DNA of 64,000 bases, taken from JADHLK01 sp038131695 (lineage in GTDB: Bacteria; Pseudomonadota; Alphaproteobacteria; Puniceispirillales; Puniceispirillaceae). The notes under the pieces were generated by a model. The model ran no database searches. It worked only from the letters and a program-made list of their open reading frames with translations, and was not told the DNA's origin. The stretch is taken from assembly GCA_038131695.1 (NCBI GenBank), contig JAYPQA010000030.1:1-64000 (forward strand), read 5' to 3'. The position numbers and the translations under genes were made by a program. Shown here piece by piece: positions 54,330 to 62,990 of this stretch; the first letter of the stretch is position 1, and the number at the start of each line of letters is the position of its first letter.

Positions 54330-55334
54330 ATGCAAGATGAGCGCATCCGAAATCTTCTGCAATCGAGCGTTGGGGCCGGCACGCTGAAAGTTGGCTTTTT
54401 GCTGGTGGAAAATTTTTCCATGCTGGCCTTTGCCTCAGCCATTGAGCCGCTGCGCGCGGCCAATCGCATGGCAGAAACGCAGCTGTTTGACTGGGTTGTC
54501 GCCGGGGCGGCGGGTGAGACTGTGCGGGCCTCAAACGGCATTACAGTCATGCCGGAACACACGCCGGACGCGCTGGCCCAATGCCGGCTGGTCTTTGTCT
54601 GCTCCGGTCTTGATGTGCAAAAATATACCGATAAGAGCCTGCTTAATCTGGTGCGCAGGCTGGATCGCAGCGGGGCGATTACCGGGGCGATTTGCACCGG
54701 AACCTATATCATGGCGGCGGCCGGGCTGCTGGATAACCGATCCTGCACCATCCATTGGGAGAATATAGACGGGCTGGCTGAGGAATTTCCGTTGCTGGAG
54801 GTGACCTCTGAGCTATTTGAAATTGATGATACCCGCATCACCTGTTCGGGCGGCACGGCGGCGCTGGATATGATACTTTATCTGATTGGCCAGGCGCATG
54901 GCCAGGTGCTGGCTGCCAAAGTCTCAGAACAATTTATCCATGACCGAATCCGCGATCCCTCTGACCGCCAGCGTATGGAATTGCGCTCGCGCCTTGGCGT
55001 GTCGCATCCCAAATTGCTGGCCGTTGTGGGCCATATGGAATCGCATTTGGAAGAACCGCTGTCCCAGACCCAGCTGGCCAGCATGGCGGGCTTGTCCACG
55101 CGGCAGCTGGAAAGGCTGTTCCGCAAATATCTGCGCACCACGCCGACGCGTTATTATCTCAATCTGCGGCTGGCCCGGGCGCGCCACCTGTTGCGGCAAA
55201 CTTCCATGTCCATTCTATCGATAGCCCTGGCGTGCGGTTTTGTGTCCGCCTCGCATTTTTCCAAATGCTACCGGGAAACCTATGGGCGCACCCCGCGCGC
55301 TGAACGGATTCCCGATGATATGGCAAATGCCTAG
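54330..55334 (+). CDS. GlxA/GbdR-type AraC-family regulator
   Basis: About 334 residues from ATG 54330 (a longer frame starts 17 codons earlier). The N-terminal DJ-1/PfpI-like domain has FLLVENFSMLAFASAIEPLR, CRLVFVCSGLDVQKY and GAICTGTYIMAAAGLL. The C-terminal AraC-type double HTH has PLSQTQLASMAGLSTRQLER and MSILSIALACGFVSASHFSK with YRETYGRTPRAER. Members include GbdR, CdhR and similar activators of betaine and carnitine catabolism. Placement opposite fhs and near betB makes a betaine-linked role plausible, but not proven. Confidence 0.85.
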   Translation: MQDERIRNLLQSSVGAGTLKVGFLLVENFSMLAFASAIEPLRAANRMAETQLFDWVVAGAAGETVRASNGITVMPEHTPDALAQCRLVFVCSGLDVQKYTDKSLLNLVRRLDRSGAITGAICTGTYIMAAAGLLDNRSCTIHWENIDGLAEEFPLLEVTSELFEIDDTRITCSGGTAALDMILYLIGQAHGQVLAAKVSEQFIHDRIRDPSDRQRMELRSRLGVSHPKLLAVVGHMESHLEEPLSQTQLASMAGLSTRQLERLFRKYLRTTPTRYYLNLRLARARHLLRQTSMSILSIALACGFVSASHFSKCYRETYGRTPRAERIPDDMANA

Positions 55335-55358
55335 CGGGCGCCCGCCGCTGTTATGGGT

Positions 55359-55781
55359 TTAGCCCTCCTGTGCAGTATTGGCCGCGGCGCGAATGGCGCT
55401 GACCATGCTGGCCAGCCCGTTGCGGCGGGTTGCTGACAAATGCTTGTCGAGACCAATTTTGGCCAGGAAATCAGGCTCGGTTGCCAGAATATCGGCAGCT
55501 GTCTTGTCTGAATAAACCCGCAGCAGCAAGGCGATCAGCCCGCGCACAATAGCCGCATCGGAATCCGCAAAATAGCGCAGCTGCCCGTCCGCCTGCTGTT
55601 CGGCGGCAAACCAGACTGTTGATTGGCAACCGGATAATTTGCAGCCATCCACCCGGTATTTGTCCGGCAGGGGGGGCAGCTGGCGGCCCTGATCAATCAG
55701 CTGTTCATATTTGTCCGCCCAGTCATCAAAAAAGCTGAACTCCTCAATGATTTCGGCAGCGGCCTGTTCGGTTGCGCGCAT
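55359..55781 (-). CDS. sufE: SufE-family sulfur acceptor protein
   Basis: A 140-residue SufE, which takes sulfur from a cysteine desulfurase for Fe-S cluster assembly. The active-site cysteine is Cys52 in VDGCKLSGCQSTVWFAAEQQ, with a second cysteine at 47. The C-terminal LSATRRNGLASMVSAIRAAA is conserved. No SufS or SufBCD genes are near. The 254-base gap to the next rightward gene (55782-56035) has no gene I can see. Confidence 0.88.
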   Translation of the reverse strand: MRATEQAAAEIIEEFSFFDDWADKYEQLIDQGRQLPPLPDKYRVDGCKLSGCQSTVWFAAEQQADGQLRYFADSDAAIVRGLIALLLRVYSDKTAADILATEPDFLAKIGLDKHLSATRRNGLASMVSAIRAAANTAQEG

Positions 55782-56035
55782 GGGCTGTTATCTTTCCTTA
55801 TTGCGGCGGCCGGATAGCTGTGGCCGGGTTGGCGGGCCGCCGGTTTTGTTCCCTTTGCCATTCCCCTCTTGCCTTGGGCTGGCAGCAGGGGCAAAACTGA
55901 CATGGGAAGGGCGGGCGTGTTTTTCAAGGTGAAACTAGACCGCCTGCTGGCACAGCACAAGCCGTGCCGGATAAATCTCTTGCCGGGCATGGCCAGAAGG
56001 CCGGCCCGCCAGCACAGGCTGAAGGGCGTTTTTGG

Positions 56036-57541
56036 ATGACCGGTCGCGATTTTGGCAGCAGCACTATGGACAGGGCAGATTATCTGCTGCTGGGGGCAGT
56101 TTTGCTGGCCTTTCTGGCGCGGCTCTGGCTGCTGCTGGTCTCGCCGCTGGAGCCGGGGGTGGATGAGGCGCAATATTGGGTCTGGTCGCAGGATCCCGGC
56201 CTTGGCTATTATTCCAAACCGCCGCTGATTGCCTGGCTGATAGGCCTCAGCCATTGGCTGCTGGGCCATCATGTCTTTGCCATCCGGCTGCCGGCCCTTG
56301 TGATCCAGACGGCCAATATCCTGCTCATCTGGCAGGCCGGGCGCCTGCTTTTCGGGGCTGCGGCGGGCCGCTGGGCGGGTTTTGGCTGGCTGTTACTGCC
56401 AGCGGTCGGGATGGGCAGCTTTTTCATCTCCACCGATACGCCGCTGCTGTTTTTCTGGCTGTTGGGGCTGGTCTGCCTGATCAGCGCGATGCGGCCGGCC
56501 CGGTCGGGCGGGCGCTGGTTCTTTCTGGCCGGGCTCAGCCTTGGGTTCGGGATGCTGGCAAAATATGCGGCCATCTGGTTTCTGGCCGGGCTGGTCATTT
56601 GGCTGGTTCTGGACAGCAGGCAGGCGCGGGGCCGCCTGCGCCGCCTTGGCTTGTTTCTGGCCGGGCTTGTGCTGGCGGCCAGCCCGACGCTGATCTGGAA
56701 TCTGGGCAATCAGGGCCAGACCGTCCGGCATTTGTCAGAAAATGCCAATCTGGGCGGCGCGCCGGGCGGGCTGGGCGCGCTGGGTGATTTTCTGGCCTCG
56801 CAATTTCTGGTGTTCGGCCCGCTATTTTTAGTGCTGGGGCTGGCGGGTTTTGTCGGCGGCAGGGAGCGGCTGTTTCTGGCCTGTTTCTCGCTGCCGGTGC
56901 TGGCGGGCATCAGCTTGCAGGCGCTGTTGAGTGAAGCCAATGCCAACTGGGCAATCACCGCGGCTCCGGCGCTGATACTGGCTGCTGGCGGGCTGGCTGC
57001 GTCCGGCTGGGCGCGCTTTGCCAGCCTGGCCCTGCTGGTCAATGGCGGGCTGGCTGTGCTGTTGTTTGGCGTGCTGGCCACGGCCAGTCTGGGGCCCTTG
57101 CCGATTGCTTCTGATCCGCTGCGCCGTCTCAAGGGCTGGGAGGGGCTGGCGGGCGACATAACCCCCTATCTGGATCGCTATCAGGTGCAGACCCTGCTGG
57201 CGGACAGGCGCGATACGGCCAGTATTCTCAGCTGGTATTTGCATGGACGGCCCCTGAAGATAGAGGTCTGGGACCGGGATGGGGTGCCAGGCAATCATTT
57301 TGAGCTGACCGCCCCGTTCGGGCCGGATAGCAGCCTGCCTGTCCTGGGGCTGACCGGGCGACGCGACGGGCTGGCGGATCTGCCTGATCAGCTGGCGAGA
57401 GCCGGATTGGAGGGGGCCGAATTGGACTGGGAATTGGACTGGGCCGAATTGGACTGGACCGGGCCGGTGGGCCAGTCAGACCGGGCGATCAGTGCCCGCC
57501 GCACCCGGCAGAAATATTTTTTTATCGCCGGCGGGAGCTGA
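56036..57541 (+). CDS. Glycosyltransferase family 39 membrane protein (ArnT/PMT type)
   Basis: About 501 residues with some ten membrane helices. The N-terminal VSPLEPGVDEAQYWVWSQDP carries the catalytic Asp-Glu of the first periplasmic loop, and GYYSKPPLIAWLIGL is family-typical. ISTDTPLLFFWLLGLV follows. Such enzymes transfer sugars from polyprenyl phosphate to lipid A or proteins. ATG 56036 is chosen. 56066 is an alternative just before the first helix. The C-terminus contains a short repeat, LDWELDWAELDW, from an in-frame minisatellite (about 57420-57460). The acceptor is unknown. Confidence 0.82.
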   Translation: MTGRDFGSSTMDRADYLLLGAVLLAFLARLWLLLVSPLEPGVDEAQYWVWSQDPGLGYYSKPPLIAWLIGLSHWLLGHHVFAIRLPALVIQTANILLIWQAGRLLFGAAAGRWAGFGWLLLPAVGMGSFFISTDTPLLFFWLLGLVCLISAMRPARSGGRWFFLAGLSLGFGMLAKYAAIWFLAGLVIWLVLDSRQARGRLRRLGLFLAGLVLAASPTLIWNLGNQGQTVRHLSENANLGGAPGGLGALGDFLASQFLVFGPLFLVLGLAGFVGGRERLFLACFSLPVLAGISLQALLSEANANWAITAAPALILAAGGLAASGWARFASLALLVNGGLAVLLFGVLATASLGPLPIASDPLRRLKGWEGLAGDITPYLDRYQVQTLLADRRDTASILSWYLHGRPLKIEVWDRDGVPGNHFELTAPFGPDSSLPVLGLTGRRDGLADLPDQLARAGLEGAELDWELDWAELDWTGPVGQSDRAISARRTRQKYFFIAGGS

Positions 57542-57566
57542 GCAGGCAGATAGCGGGAAACAGGCT

Positions 57567-57998
57567 TTATTCTGCCCGTGACAGGGCCTTGCGAAAGGCA
57601 GCCAGCGTTTCTGCGCTGACATGATGTTCCAGCCCTTCAGCATCTTCTTCGGCAATTTCGGCCTCGACACCAATATGCACCAGAAAATCTCTCACCAGCT
57701 GATGGCGCTGGCGACAGGCCTCAGCCAGCTCGCGTCCGGCTTGCGTCAAAAAGATGGATCGGTAGGGCCGCGTCTCGGCCAGCCCCTCTCTTTGCAGGCG
57801 CTGTATCGTGGCATTGACAGTCGGGGCGGTGACGCCGAATCGCTGGGCCAGATCAACCGCGCGGGCTTCGCCTGTCTCATCGATCAGCTCGGCGATCATC
57901 TCCACATAATCCTCGGCGATCTCGGATTGGTGGGCGCGCCGAATCCGCTCAAACTTCGCGGCTGATTGTTCGGTGCTGCTGGTTTTTTCCAACGCCAA
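57567..57998 (-). CDS. mntR: Manganese-responsive regulator MntR (DtxR family)
   Basis: 143 residues. The winged HTH is AEDYVEMIAELIDETGEARA followed by VDLAQRFGVTAPTVNATIQR. The metal-binding and dimerisation part has ELAEACRQRHQLVRDFLVHI and EEDAEGLEHHVSAETLAAF, with the Glu/His ligands typical of MntR. It should repress Mn uptake genes when Mn is high. None are visible in this window. Confidence 0.88.
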   Translation of the reverse strand: MALEKTSSTEQSAAKFERIRRAHQSEIAEDYVEMIAELIDETGEARAVDLAQRFGVTAPTVNATIQRLQREGLAETRPYRSIFLTQAGRELAEACRQRHQLVRDFLVHIGVEAEIAEEDAEGLEHHVSAETLAAFRKALSRAE

Positions 57999-58336
57999 TC
58001 TCGTCTCCCCTTTTTCCCGAATCAGGACTCTGCGGGACAGCTGCCTGCAACCCAGTCATGCAACCCAGTTCCCGCGATTAGCTCCAGCCGGACAAAGCCT
58101 CTGGCACGCAGCTGGCCAGAGTTGCAGACCTACAGATAGACAAGAAGTTTAGGTGATGCAAACTTTTTTGTATTTTTTTATTTTGGCTGGTTTATGGCAC
58201 GCTGCCCGCTGTCCGGTATGATTTTGATTGACCTTGCCGGACGGCCCCGCCAAAAAAGGGGCGGACCAAACGGCCCTCTGCGGCACTGCCGCCCAAGATG
58301 TTGGCCTGCCGTAAAAAAGCACAGGGAGCAGAAAAG
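57999..58336. other. 338-base intergenic stretch
   Basis: It lies between mntR (leftward) and the DUF1244 gene (rightward). It contains T- and A-rich patches around 58160-58190 (CTTTTTTGTATTTTTTTATTTT) and a GC-rich segment GGACGGCCCCGCC...GGGGCGG at about 58237-58264 that can form a partial hairpin. It presumably holds the promoters of both neighbours. I see no gene or RNA in it. Confidence 0.5.
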
Positions 58337-58648
58337 ATGTCACAGTCGGAAAACCTGACCGAAAGCCAGCAAACCGAATTGGAAGCGGCCGCCTTTCGCC
58401 GCCTTGTCGCGCATTTGCAAGCCCGCCCGGATGTGCAGAATATTGATCTGATGATTTTGTCCGGCTTTTGCCGCAACTGCCTGTCGCGCTGGGTGGGTGA
58501 GGCGGCTGCTGAAAAAGGGCTGGATATGGACCGCGATCAGGCGCGGGAAATGATTTACGGCATGGCTTATGAAGAGTGGAAAAAAGCCTATCAAAAAGAG
58601 GCCACCCCGGAACAGCAGGCAGCCTTGAAAGCCGCTTCCAAAGACTGA
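58337..58648 (+). CDS. DUF1244-family protein
   Basis: 103 residues, starting MSQSENLTESQQTELEAAAF. A GGGAGCAG site precedes the ATG. The conserved core is FRRLVAHLQARPDVQNIDLM, then ILSGFCRNCLSRWVGEAAAE with its FCRNC cysteine pair, and MIYGMAYEEWKKAYQKEATP. DUF1244 proteins are short, cytoplasmic and common in Proteobacteria. Their function is not established as far as I know. Confidence 0.85.
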   Translation: MSQSENLTESQQTELEAAAFRRLVAHLQARPDVQNIDLMILSGFCRNCLSRWVGEAAAEKGLDMDRDQAREMIYGMAYEEWKKAYQKEATPEQQAALKAASKD

Positions 58649-58687
58649 ACCAGCCTGCATCACACCAGCAAAGAAACGGAGCAAATC

Positions 58688-58945
58688 ATGGCCGAAAACG
58701 GGGACAGCAAAACCGCCACTTCTGAACAGCTGCGCCAATATATTGAGCGGGTAGAAAGGCTGGAAGAGGAAAAGCGCGCCTTGATGGCCGATATTCGCGA
58801 TGTCTATTCAGAGGCGAAGGGAAACGGCTTTGAGCCAAAAATCATGCGCCGGATTGTCAAGATGCGGGCCATGGACAAGGACCTGCTTTCAGAAGAGGAT
58901 TTTCTGATCTCCTCCTACCGTCAGGCTGTCGGGCTGGGCGAATGA
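58688..58945 (+). CDS. gapR: GapR-type nucleoid protein (DUF2312)
   Basis: 85 residues. GapR is an alphaproteobacterial nucleoid-associated protein that tracks overtwisted DNA. The family core is EQLRQYIERVERLEEEKRAL with MADIRDVYSEAKGNGFEPKI, then MRRIVKMRAMDK. It is almost entirely helical and charged. It starts 39 bases after the DUF1244 gene and overlaps pyrF by 4 bases (ATGA), so the three are probably one operon. Confidence 0.9.
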   Translation: MAENGDSKTATSEQLRQYIERVERLEEEKRALMADIRDVYSEAKGNGFEPKIMRRIVKMRAMDKDLLSEEDFLISSYRQAVGLGE

Positions 58946-59850
58946 GCGGCAGCTTTGCAGACAGGCTGGCGGCCGCGCTGGAAAAAAGCGGCACGCCGCT
59001 CTGCATGGGCCTTGATCCGCACCCGGCCTTGCTGCCTGCCTTTTTGGCTGATCACGAGCCGGTCGAGGCCCTCCGCCTGTTTGGCCAGCTGGCCATAGAG
59101 GCGGCAGCTGATGCCGGGCTGCCCGCGGTCAAGCCGCAAGTGGCCCTGTTTGAACAGCATGGCCCGGCGGGCATGGGTGTGCTGGCCGAGCTGGGTGACC
59201 AGGCGCGCCAGGCAGGCTTGCTGGTTATCATGGATGCCAAGCGCGGCGATATTGGCTCGACCTCGGCGGCCTATGCGGCGGCCTGGCTGGGGCCGGATGC
59301 CCCGTTTGTGGCAGATGCGCTGACCGTCAATCCCTTTATGGGGATGGATACGCTGATACCCTTTATTGAGGCCGCCGCCAGCAATGGGCGCGGGCTGTTT
59401 GTTCTGGTCCGCACCAGCAATGAGGGGTCCGGCGATTTGCAGGATCTGGAGGTGGGCGGAAAGCCGGTCTGGCAACAGCTGGCCGATCAGCTGGCCCAGC
59501 TGGAAAAGGGCGCGGCCGCCTCGCTGGCTGGCAATTCCGGCTGGTCCGGGCTGGGCGTTGTGGTCGGTGCCACCCGCCCGCAACAGGCAGAAGCCTTGCG
59601 CATTATTTTGCCTAATGCGCCTTTTTTGATCCCCGGCTATGGCGCGCAGGGGGCCGGGCCGGAGCGCGCCCGTGCCGGCCTTGTCTGGCAGGCAACACAC
59701 TGGCAGGGCGGTCTGATCAACAGCGCCCGCGGCCTGACCGGAAGCGATGCGGCCCGCCAGGCCAATTCAGCAGACAGCTTCCGCAACGCGGTGCTGGCGG
59801 CGGTGCATCAGGCGCGGGCCGAGCTGGACAGCCCGCCGGACGCCCGCTAA
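58942..59850 (+). CDS. pyrF: Orotidine 5'-phosphate decarboxylase, type 2
   Basis: 302 residues. It makes UMP from OMP in pyrimidine synthesis. The active-site signature is VIMDAKRGDIGSTSAAYAAA, with the N-terminal TPLCMGLDPHPALLPAF and FALVKTSN-like LFVLVRTSNEGSGDLQDL. LGVVVGATRPQQAEALR and FLIPGYGAQGAGPERA complete the barrel. Type 2 enzymes are about 270-300 residues long and have this AKRGD order, so this is the longer class. It is co-translated with gapR. Confidence 0.92.
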   Translation: MSGSFADRLAAALEKSGTPLCMGLDPHPALLPAFLADHEPVEALRLFGQLAIEAAADAGLPAVKPQVALFEQHGPAGMGVLAELGDQARQAGLLVIMDAKRGDIGSTSAAYAAAWLGPDAPFVADALTVNPFMGMDTLIPFIEAAASNGRGLFVLVRTSNEGSGDLQDLEVGGKPVWQQLADQLAQLEKGAAASLAGNSGWSGLGVVVGATRPQQAEALRIILPNAPFLIPGYGAQGAGPERARAGLVWQATHWQGGLINSARGLTGSDAARQANSADSFRNAVLAAVHQARAELDSPPDAR

Positions 59851-59872
59851 ACCCTCTTTGCTCATGCCATTC

Positions 59873-59900
59873 TTTTTATGCCGGTCTTTTTATGCCGGTC
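59873..59900. repeat. Tandem 14-base repeat before the cold-shock gene
   Basis: TTTTTATGCCGGTC occurs twice in a row (59873-59886, 59887-59900), and TTTGCCGG follows as a partial third copy. It lies in the 217-base gap between pyrF and the cold-shock gene. The function, if any, is unknown. Confidence 0.6.
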
Positions 59901-60067
59901 TTTGCCGGGCTGGGCGGCCTGTGCGGCTGGTCGGCCGGATCACGCTATTTCCCGGTCAGCGTAACAAAGGCTTGATCTGAATCTTTAATCGGCCCAAAAT
60001 ATCCAAAGGTTGTAACATCTGTATGAATTAAAATTTTTGCGGTTAACATTCTGTTAAGGAATTCGGC

Positions 60068-60538
60068 ATGGAAGAAGAGAGCGTCGAGGCTGCGGAAGTC
60101 ATCTGGTATAATGATCGCAAGGGGTTTGGCTTTGTTACCATAGGTGAGGATGAGGTTTTTCTGCATCGCTCGGCATTGGACAGGTTTGGCCTTATTTCCG
60201 TCTACACCAATGATCTGCTGAAGGTGACCACCACAGTCAATGAAAAGGGGCCAGTGGTAAATGATATTGTGGGGATTGAACGCAATCAGCAATTGCCTGA
60301 TGAGGTGCCTGCCGGGCTGGACGGGGCTGAGGTATCGGACATTGTCAAATTCTTAAACCCGGTCAAGGGCTATGGGTTTGTAGAACAGGGCGATGATATG
60401 CGTGATGTCTTTGTGCATCTGCGAACCTTGCGCAGCTGTGGCATCCACAATCTGGTCGAAGGCCAGCGTTTGCTGATGAATGTCACAGATGACGGGCGCG
60501 GGCCGCAAGCCCGGCTGGTGCGGCTGTTGCAGCAATAG
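60068..60538 (+). CDS. Two-domain cold-shock protein
   Basis: 156 residues with two cold-shock (OB-fold) domains. The first is EVIWYNDRKGFGFVTIGEDE with VFLHRSAL (residues 9-36). The second is DIVKFLNPVKGYGFVEQGDD with RDVFVHLRTL (about 92-123). Both have the RNP1/RNP2-type aromatic signatures (GFGFV/FLH; GYGFV/FVH). Single-stranded nucleic-acid binding, for example as an RNA chaperone, is expected. Two-domain forms are common in Alphaproteobacteria. The gap upstream is AT-rich, as in cold-shock promoters. Confidence 0.85.
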   Translation: MEEESVEAAEVIWYNDRKGFGFVTIGEDEVFLHRSALDRFGLISVYTNDLLKVTTTVNEKGPVVNDIVGIERNQQLPDEVPAGLDGAEVSDIVKFLNPVKGYGFVEQGDDMRDVFVHLRTLRSCGIHNLVEGQRLLMNVTDDGRGPQARLVRLLQQ

Positions 60539-60542
60539 GCCG

Positions 60543-60604
60543 GCCCGGACAAAGACAAGCCCGGACAAAAAGAAAGCCCGACAAAAAGAAAGCTGGACAA
60601 AAGC
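60543..60604. repeat. Short tandem repeats after the cold-shock gene
   Basis: Variants of CCCGGACAAAAAGAAAG occur about four times (60543-60604): CCCGGACAAAGACAAG, CCCGGACAAAAAGAAAG, CCCGACAAAAAGAAAG, CTGGACAAAAG. The pattern is purine-rich and imperfect. It may be a decaying minisatellite, like others in this genome. Confidence 0.6.
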
Positions 60605-60747
60605 CGGGGCCCTGTCACACTTTTCATCCAAGGCAGGTGGACAGGGCTGTTCCGGCCCGCTCCCCTTGCGCGCTGATTGGGCACTCTGTCTGATTGGCTG
60701 GAAGAAGTAAGGGGAGGGGGATCAGCCATGCGCCGGTCAACAGGTCA

Positions 60748-61962
60748 ATGAGCGGGTCAATTTGGCGTTCGGCCTGGATGCCGATTTTGCTGACAGCGGC
60801 GATTATTGTCTCGCTCAGCATGGGTATCCGGCAAACCATGGGGCTGTTTCTGGGCCCGGTTTCCGCTGAAATGGGCACCGGCAGGGAGCTGTTTTCCTTT
60901 GCCATTGCCTTGCAGAATCTGTGCTGGGGGCTGGCTTCGCCTGTGTTTGGCGCGCTGGCGGACAAATATGGCCCCTCGCGCATCACGGTTCTGGGCGGTT
61001 TTATCTATATGGCTGGTCTGGCGATGATGACCGGGCTGCTCTCGCCAGTCGGGTTGGTCGGCGCGCAAATCCTGATCGGCATTGGCATGGGCAGTGCGGG
61101 GATGTCTATCGCGCTGGGTGCGGTCGCCCGCGCCACCCCCAGAGAGCACCAATCGCTGGCGCTGGGTCTGGTGACCAGCTTTGGGTCGTTTGGCCAATTT
61201 GCGCTGATCCCGGCCAGCCAATGGGCGATAAACGGCTTTGGCTGGCAGACTGCCATGCTGATGCTGACGGTTGCCACGCTGGGTATTGTGGCGGCTGGCT
61301 TTGGGCTGCGCGGCACGGATAGCAAGTCCGGCGGGCCGGATATTCTGGCCGGGCTGAAGGTCGGAGAGGCGCTGACCACGGCCTTGCGATCACGCAATTA
61401 TGTTCTGCTGACGCTGGGATTTTTTGTTTGCGGCGTGCAGGTCATGTTTATCGGCACGCATTTGCCGGCCTATCTCAATGATGTGGGTCTGGACAGCCAG
61501 ATAGCCAGCTGGGCCCTCGCGCTTATCGGCCTGTTCAACATTATTGGCTCGCTTTTATGTGGCTGGCTGGGCGGGCGCTATTCCAAGCGCAAGGTGCTGG
61601 CCTTTGTCTATCTGCTGCGATCGGTGGTGATACTAGTCTTTATTTCCCTGCCGCCCAGCCCGGCGACTGCGCTGCTGTTCGGGGCGGCTATCGGCTTGCT
61701 CTGGCTGGGCACAATTCCGCTGACCAGCGCGCTGATTGTGGTGTTTTTTGGCCCGGCATTCCTGTCCATGCTCTATGGGCTGGTTTTTCTGTCACATCAG
61801 GTCGGCTCCTTCATCGGGGCCTGGGCAGGCGGATTTGTCTATGACATGACCGGCACTTATGATCTGGTCTGGTGGCTGACTATCCTGACCGGCCTGTTCG
61901 CCTTTGTTGTGCATTGGATGATCGATGAGGAGGCTGAAGAGGCCAGACCGGCCCCCGCCTGA
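60748..61962 (+). CDS. Major facilitator superfamily transporter
   Basis: About 404 residues with 12 hydrophobic segments. The first helix is WMPILLTAAIIVSLSMGIRQ. The loop motif after helix 2 is FGALADKYGPSRITVLGG, and its counterpart after helix 8 is CGWLGGRYSKRKVLAFVY, with conserved Gly/Arg/Lys. The helix-1 GIRQTMGLFLGPVS resembles oxalate/formate-antiporter-type MFS proteins. The substrate is unknown. ATG 60748 is preferred; an upstream TTG would add 18 residues. It converges on trxB. Confidence 0.85.
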   Translation: MSGSIWRSAWMPILLTAAIIVSLSMGIRQTMGLFLGPVSAEMGTGRELFSFAIALQNLCWGLASPVFGALADKYGPSRITVLGGFIYMAGLAMMTGLLSPVGLVGAQILIGIGMGSAGMSIALGAVARATPREHQSLALGLVTSFGSFGQFALIPASQWAINGFGWQTAMLMLTVATLGIVAAGFGLRGTDSKSGGPDILAGLKVGEALTTALRSRNYVLLTLGFFVCGVQVMFIGTHLPAYLNDVGLDSQIASWALALIGLFNIIGSLLCGWLGGRYSKRKVLAFVYLLRSVVILVFISLPPSPATALLFGAAIGLLWLGTIPLTSALIVVFFGPAFLSMLYGLVFLSHQVGSFIGAWAGGFVYDMTGTYDLVWWLTILTGLFAFVVHWMIDEEAEEARPAPA

Positions 61963-61973
61963 ACAGGGGGGTG

Positions 61974-62912
61974 TCAGCTATCCTGCATCCCCAGCCAGCG
62001 TTCGGCATCCAGGGCCGCCATACAGCCCATGCCAGCTGCCGTGACCGCCTGCCGGTAGATTTTGTCAACACAGTCACCTGCGGCAAAAATCCCGTCTATG
62101 CTGGTGCGGGCCGTTCCGGGCGCAACGGTGATATAGCCCTCGCCATCCAGCTCTATCGCATCGCCAAAAGCGGCCGTGGCCGGGTCATGGCCAATCGCAA
62201 CAAACAGCCCATGCACCTCTATCTGTTCATCCGGCCCGCCATCGCTGGCAGACAGGCGCAGCCCGGTCACCCCGCGCCCATCGCCCAGCACTTCGGCCAC
62301 CTGCCGGTTCCAGCGCACCGAGATTTTCGGATGTTTCAGGAGCCGCTCCTGCATAATCTGCTCAGCGCGCAGACTGTCGCGGCGATGGATCAAGGTAACA
62401 GAGTCACAAATATTGGCCAGATAAAGTGCCTCTTCCCCAGCGGTATTGCCGCCGCCAACCACGGCGACATTCTGCTGGCGAAAGAAAAACCCGTCACAGG
62501 TCGCACAGGCTGATACGCCGCGCCCGTTGAAGGCCTGTTCCGATTCAAGGCCCAGCCAGCGGGCCTGCGCCCCGGTCGCCAGAATAACACTGTCTGCGGT
62601 CATCTGCTTGCCACTATCCAGCGTCAGGGTGAAGGGCCGTGTGCTGCTGTCAAGGGCGGTCACCAGATCATAGACCATGCGGGTGCCGACTTTTTCCGCT
62701 TGCGCCTGCATCTGTTCCATCAGCCAGGGGCCTTGCACCACATCGGCAAATCCCGGGTAATTTTCCACATCTGTCGTGATGGTCAGCTGGCCGCCGGGCT
62801 GCAGGCCCGCGATAACCACCGGCTGAAGATTTGCGCGCGCGGCATAGATGGCCGCTGTCAGGCCAGCTGATCCGGCCCCGATGATGACAAGTCTTTCATG
62901 ATTTTCCGACAT
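61974..62912 (-). CDS. trxB: Thioredoxin reductase
   Basis: A complete 312-residue low-Mr TrxB. The FAD site is LVIIGAGSAGLTAAIYAARA. The redox-active cysteines are Cys136 and Cys139 in SACATCDGFFF, and the NADPH site is VAVVGGGNTAGEEALYLA. The C-terminal FAD contact is GIFAAGDCVDKIYRQAVTAA. It reduces thioredoxin with NADPH. There is a 12-base convergent gap to the MFS gene. Confidence 0.93.
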   Translation of the reverse strand: MSENHERLVIIGAGSAGLTAAIYAARANLQPVVIAGLQPGGQLTITTDVENYPGFADVVQGPWLMEQMQAQAEKVGTRMVYDLVTALDSSTRPFTLTLDSGKQMTADSVILATGAQARWLGLESEQAFNGRGVSACATCDGFFFRQQNVAVVGGGNTAGEEALYLANICDSVTLIHRRDSLRAEQIMQERLLKHPKISVRWNRQVAEVLGDGRGVTGLRLSASDGGPDEQIEVHGLFVAIGHDPATAAFGDAIELDGEGYITVAPGTARTSIDGIFAAGDCVDKIYRQAVTAAGMGCMAALDAERWLGMQDS

Positions 62913-62990
62913 CGGAGCACCCCCCTTTTTTGACCAGAGACAGACCAGGCTGAAAACAGCTATTATGTGTTAAAAGGAGCGCACCTCAAA

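Noticed and set aside
58110..58145. Another tRNA-like 3' fragment (GCCAGAGTTGCAGACCTACAG)
   Set aside because: The similarity to the island repeats is short and lacks a T-arm stem, so I treat it as chance.
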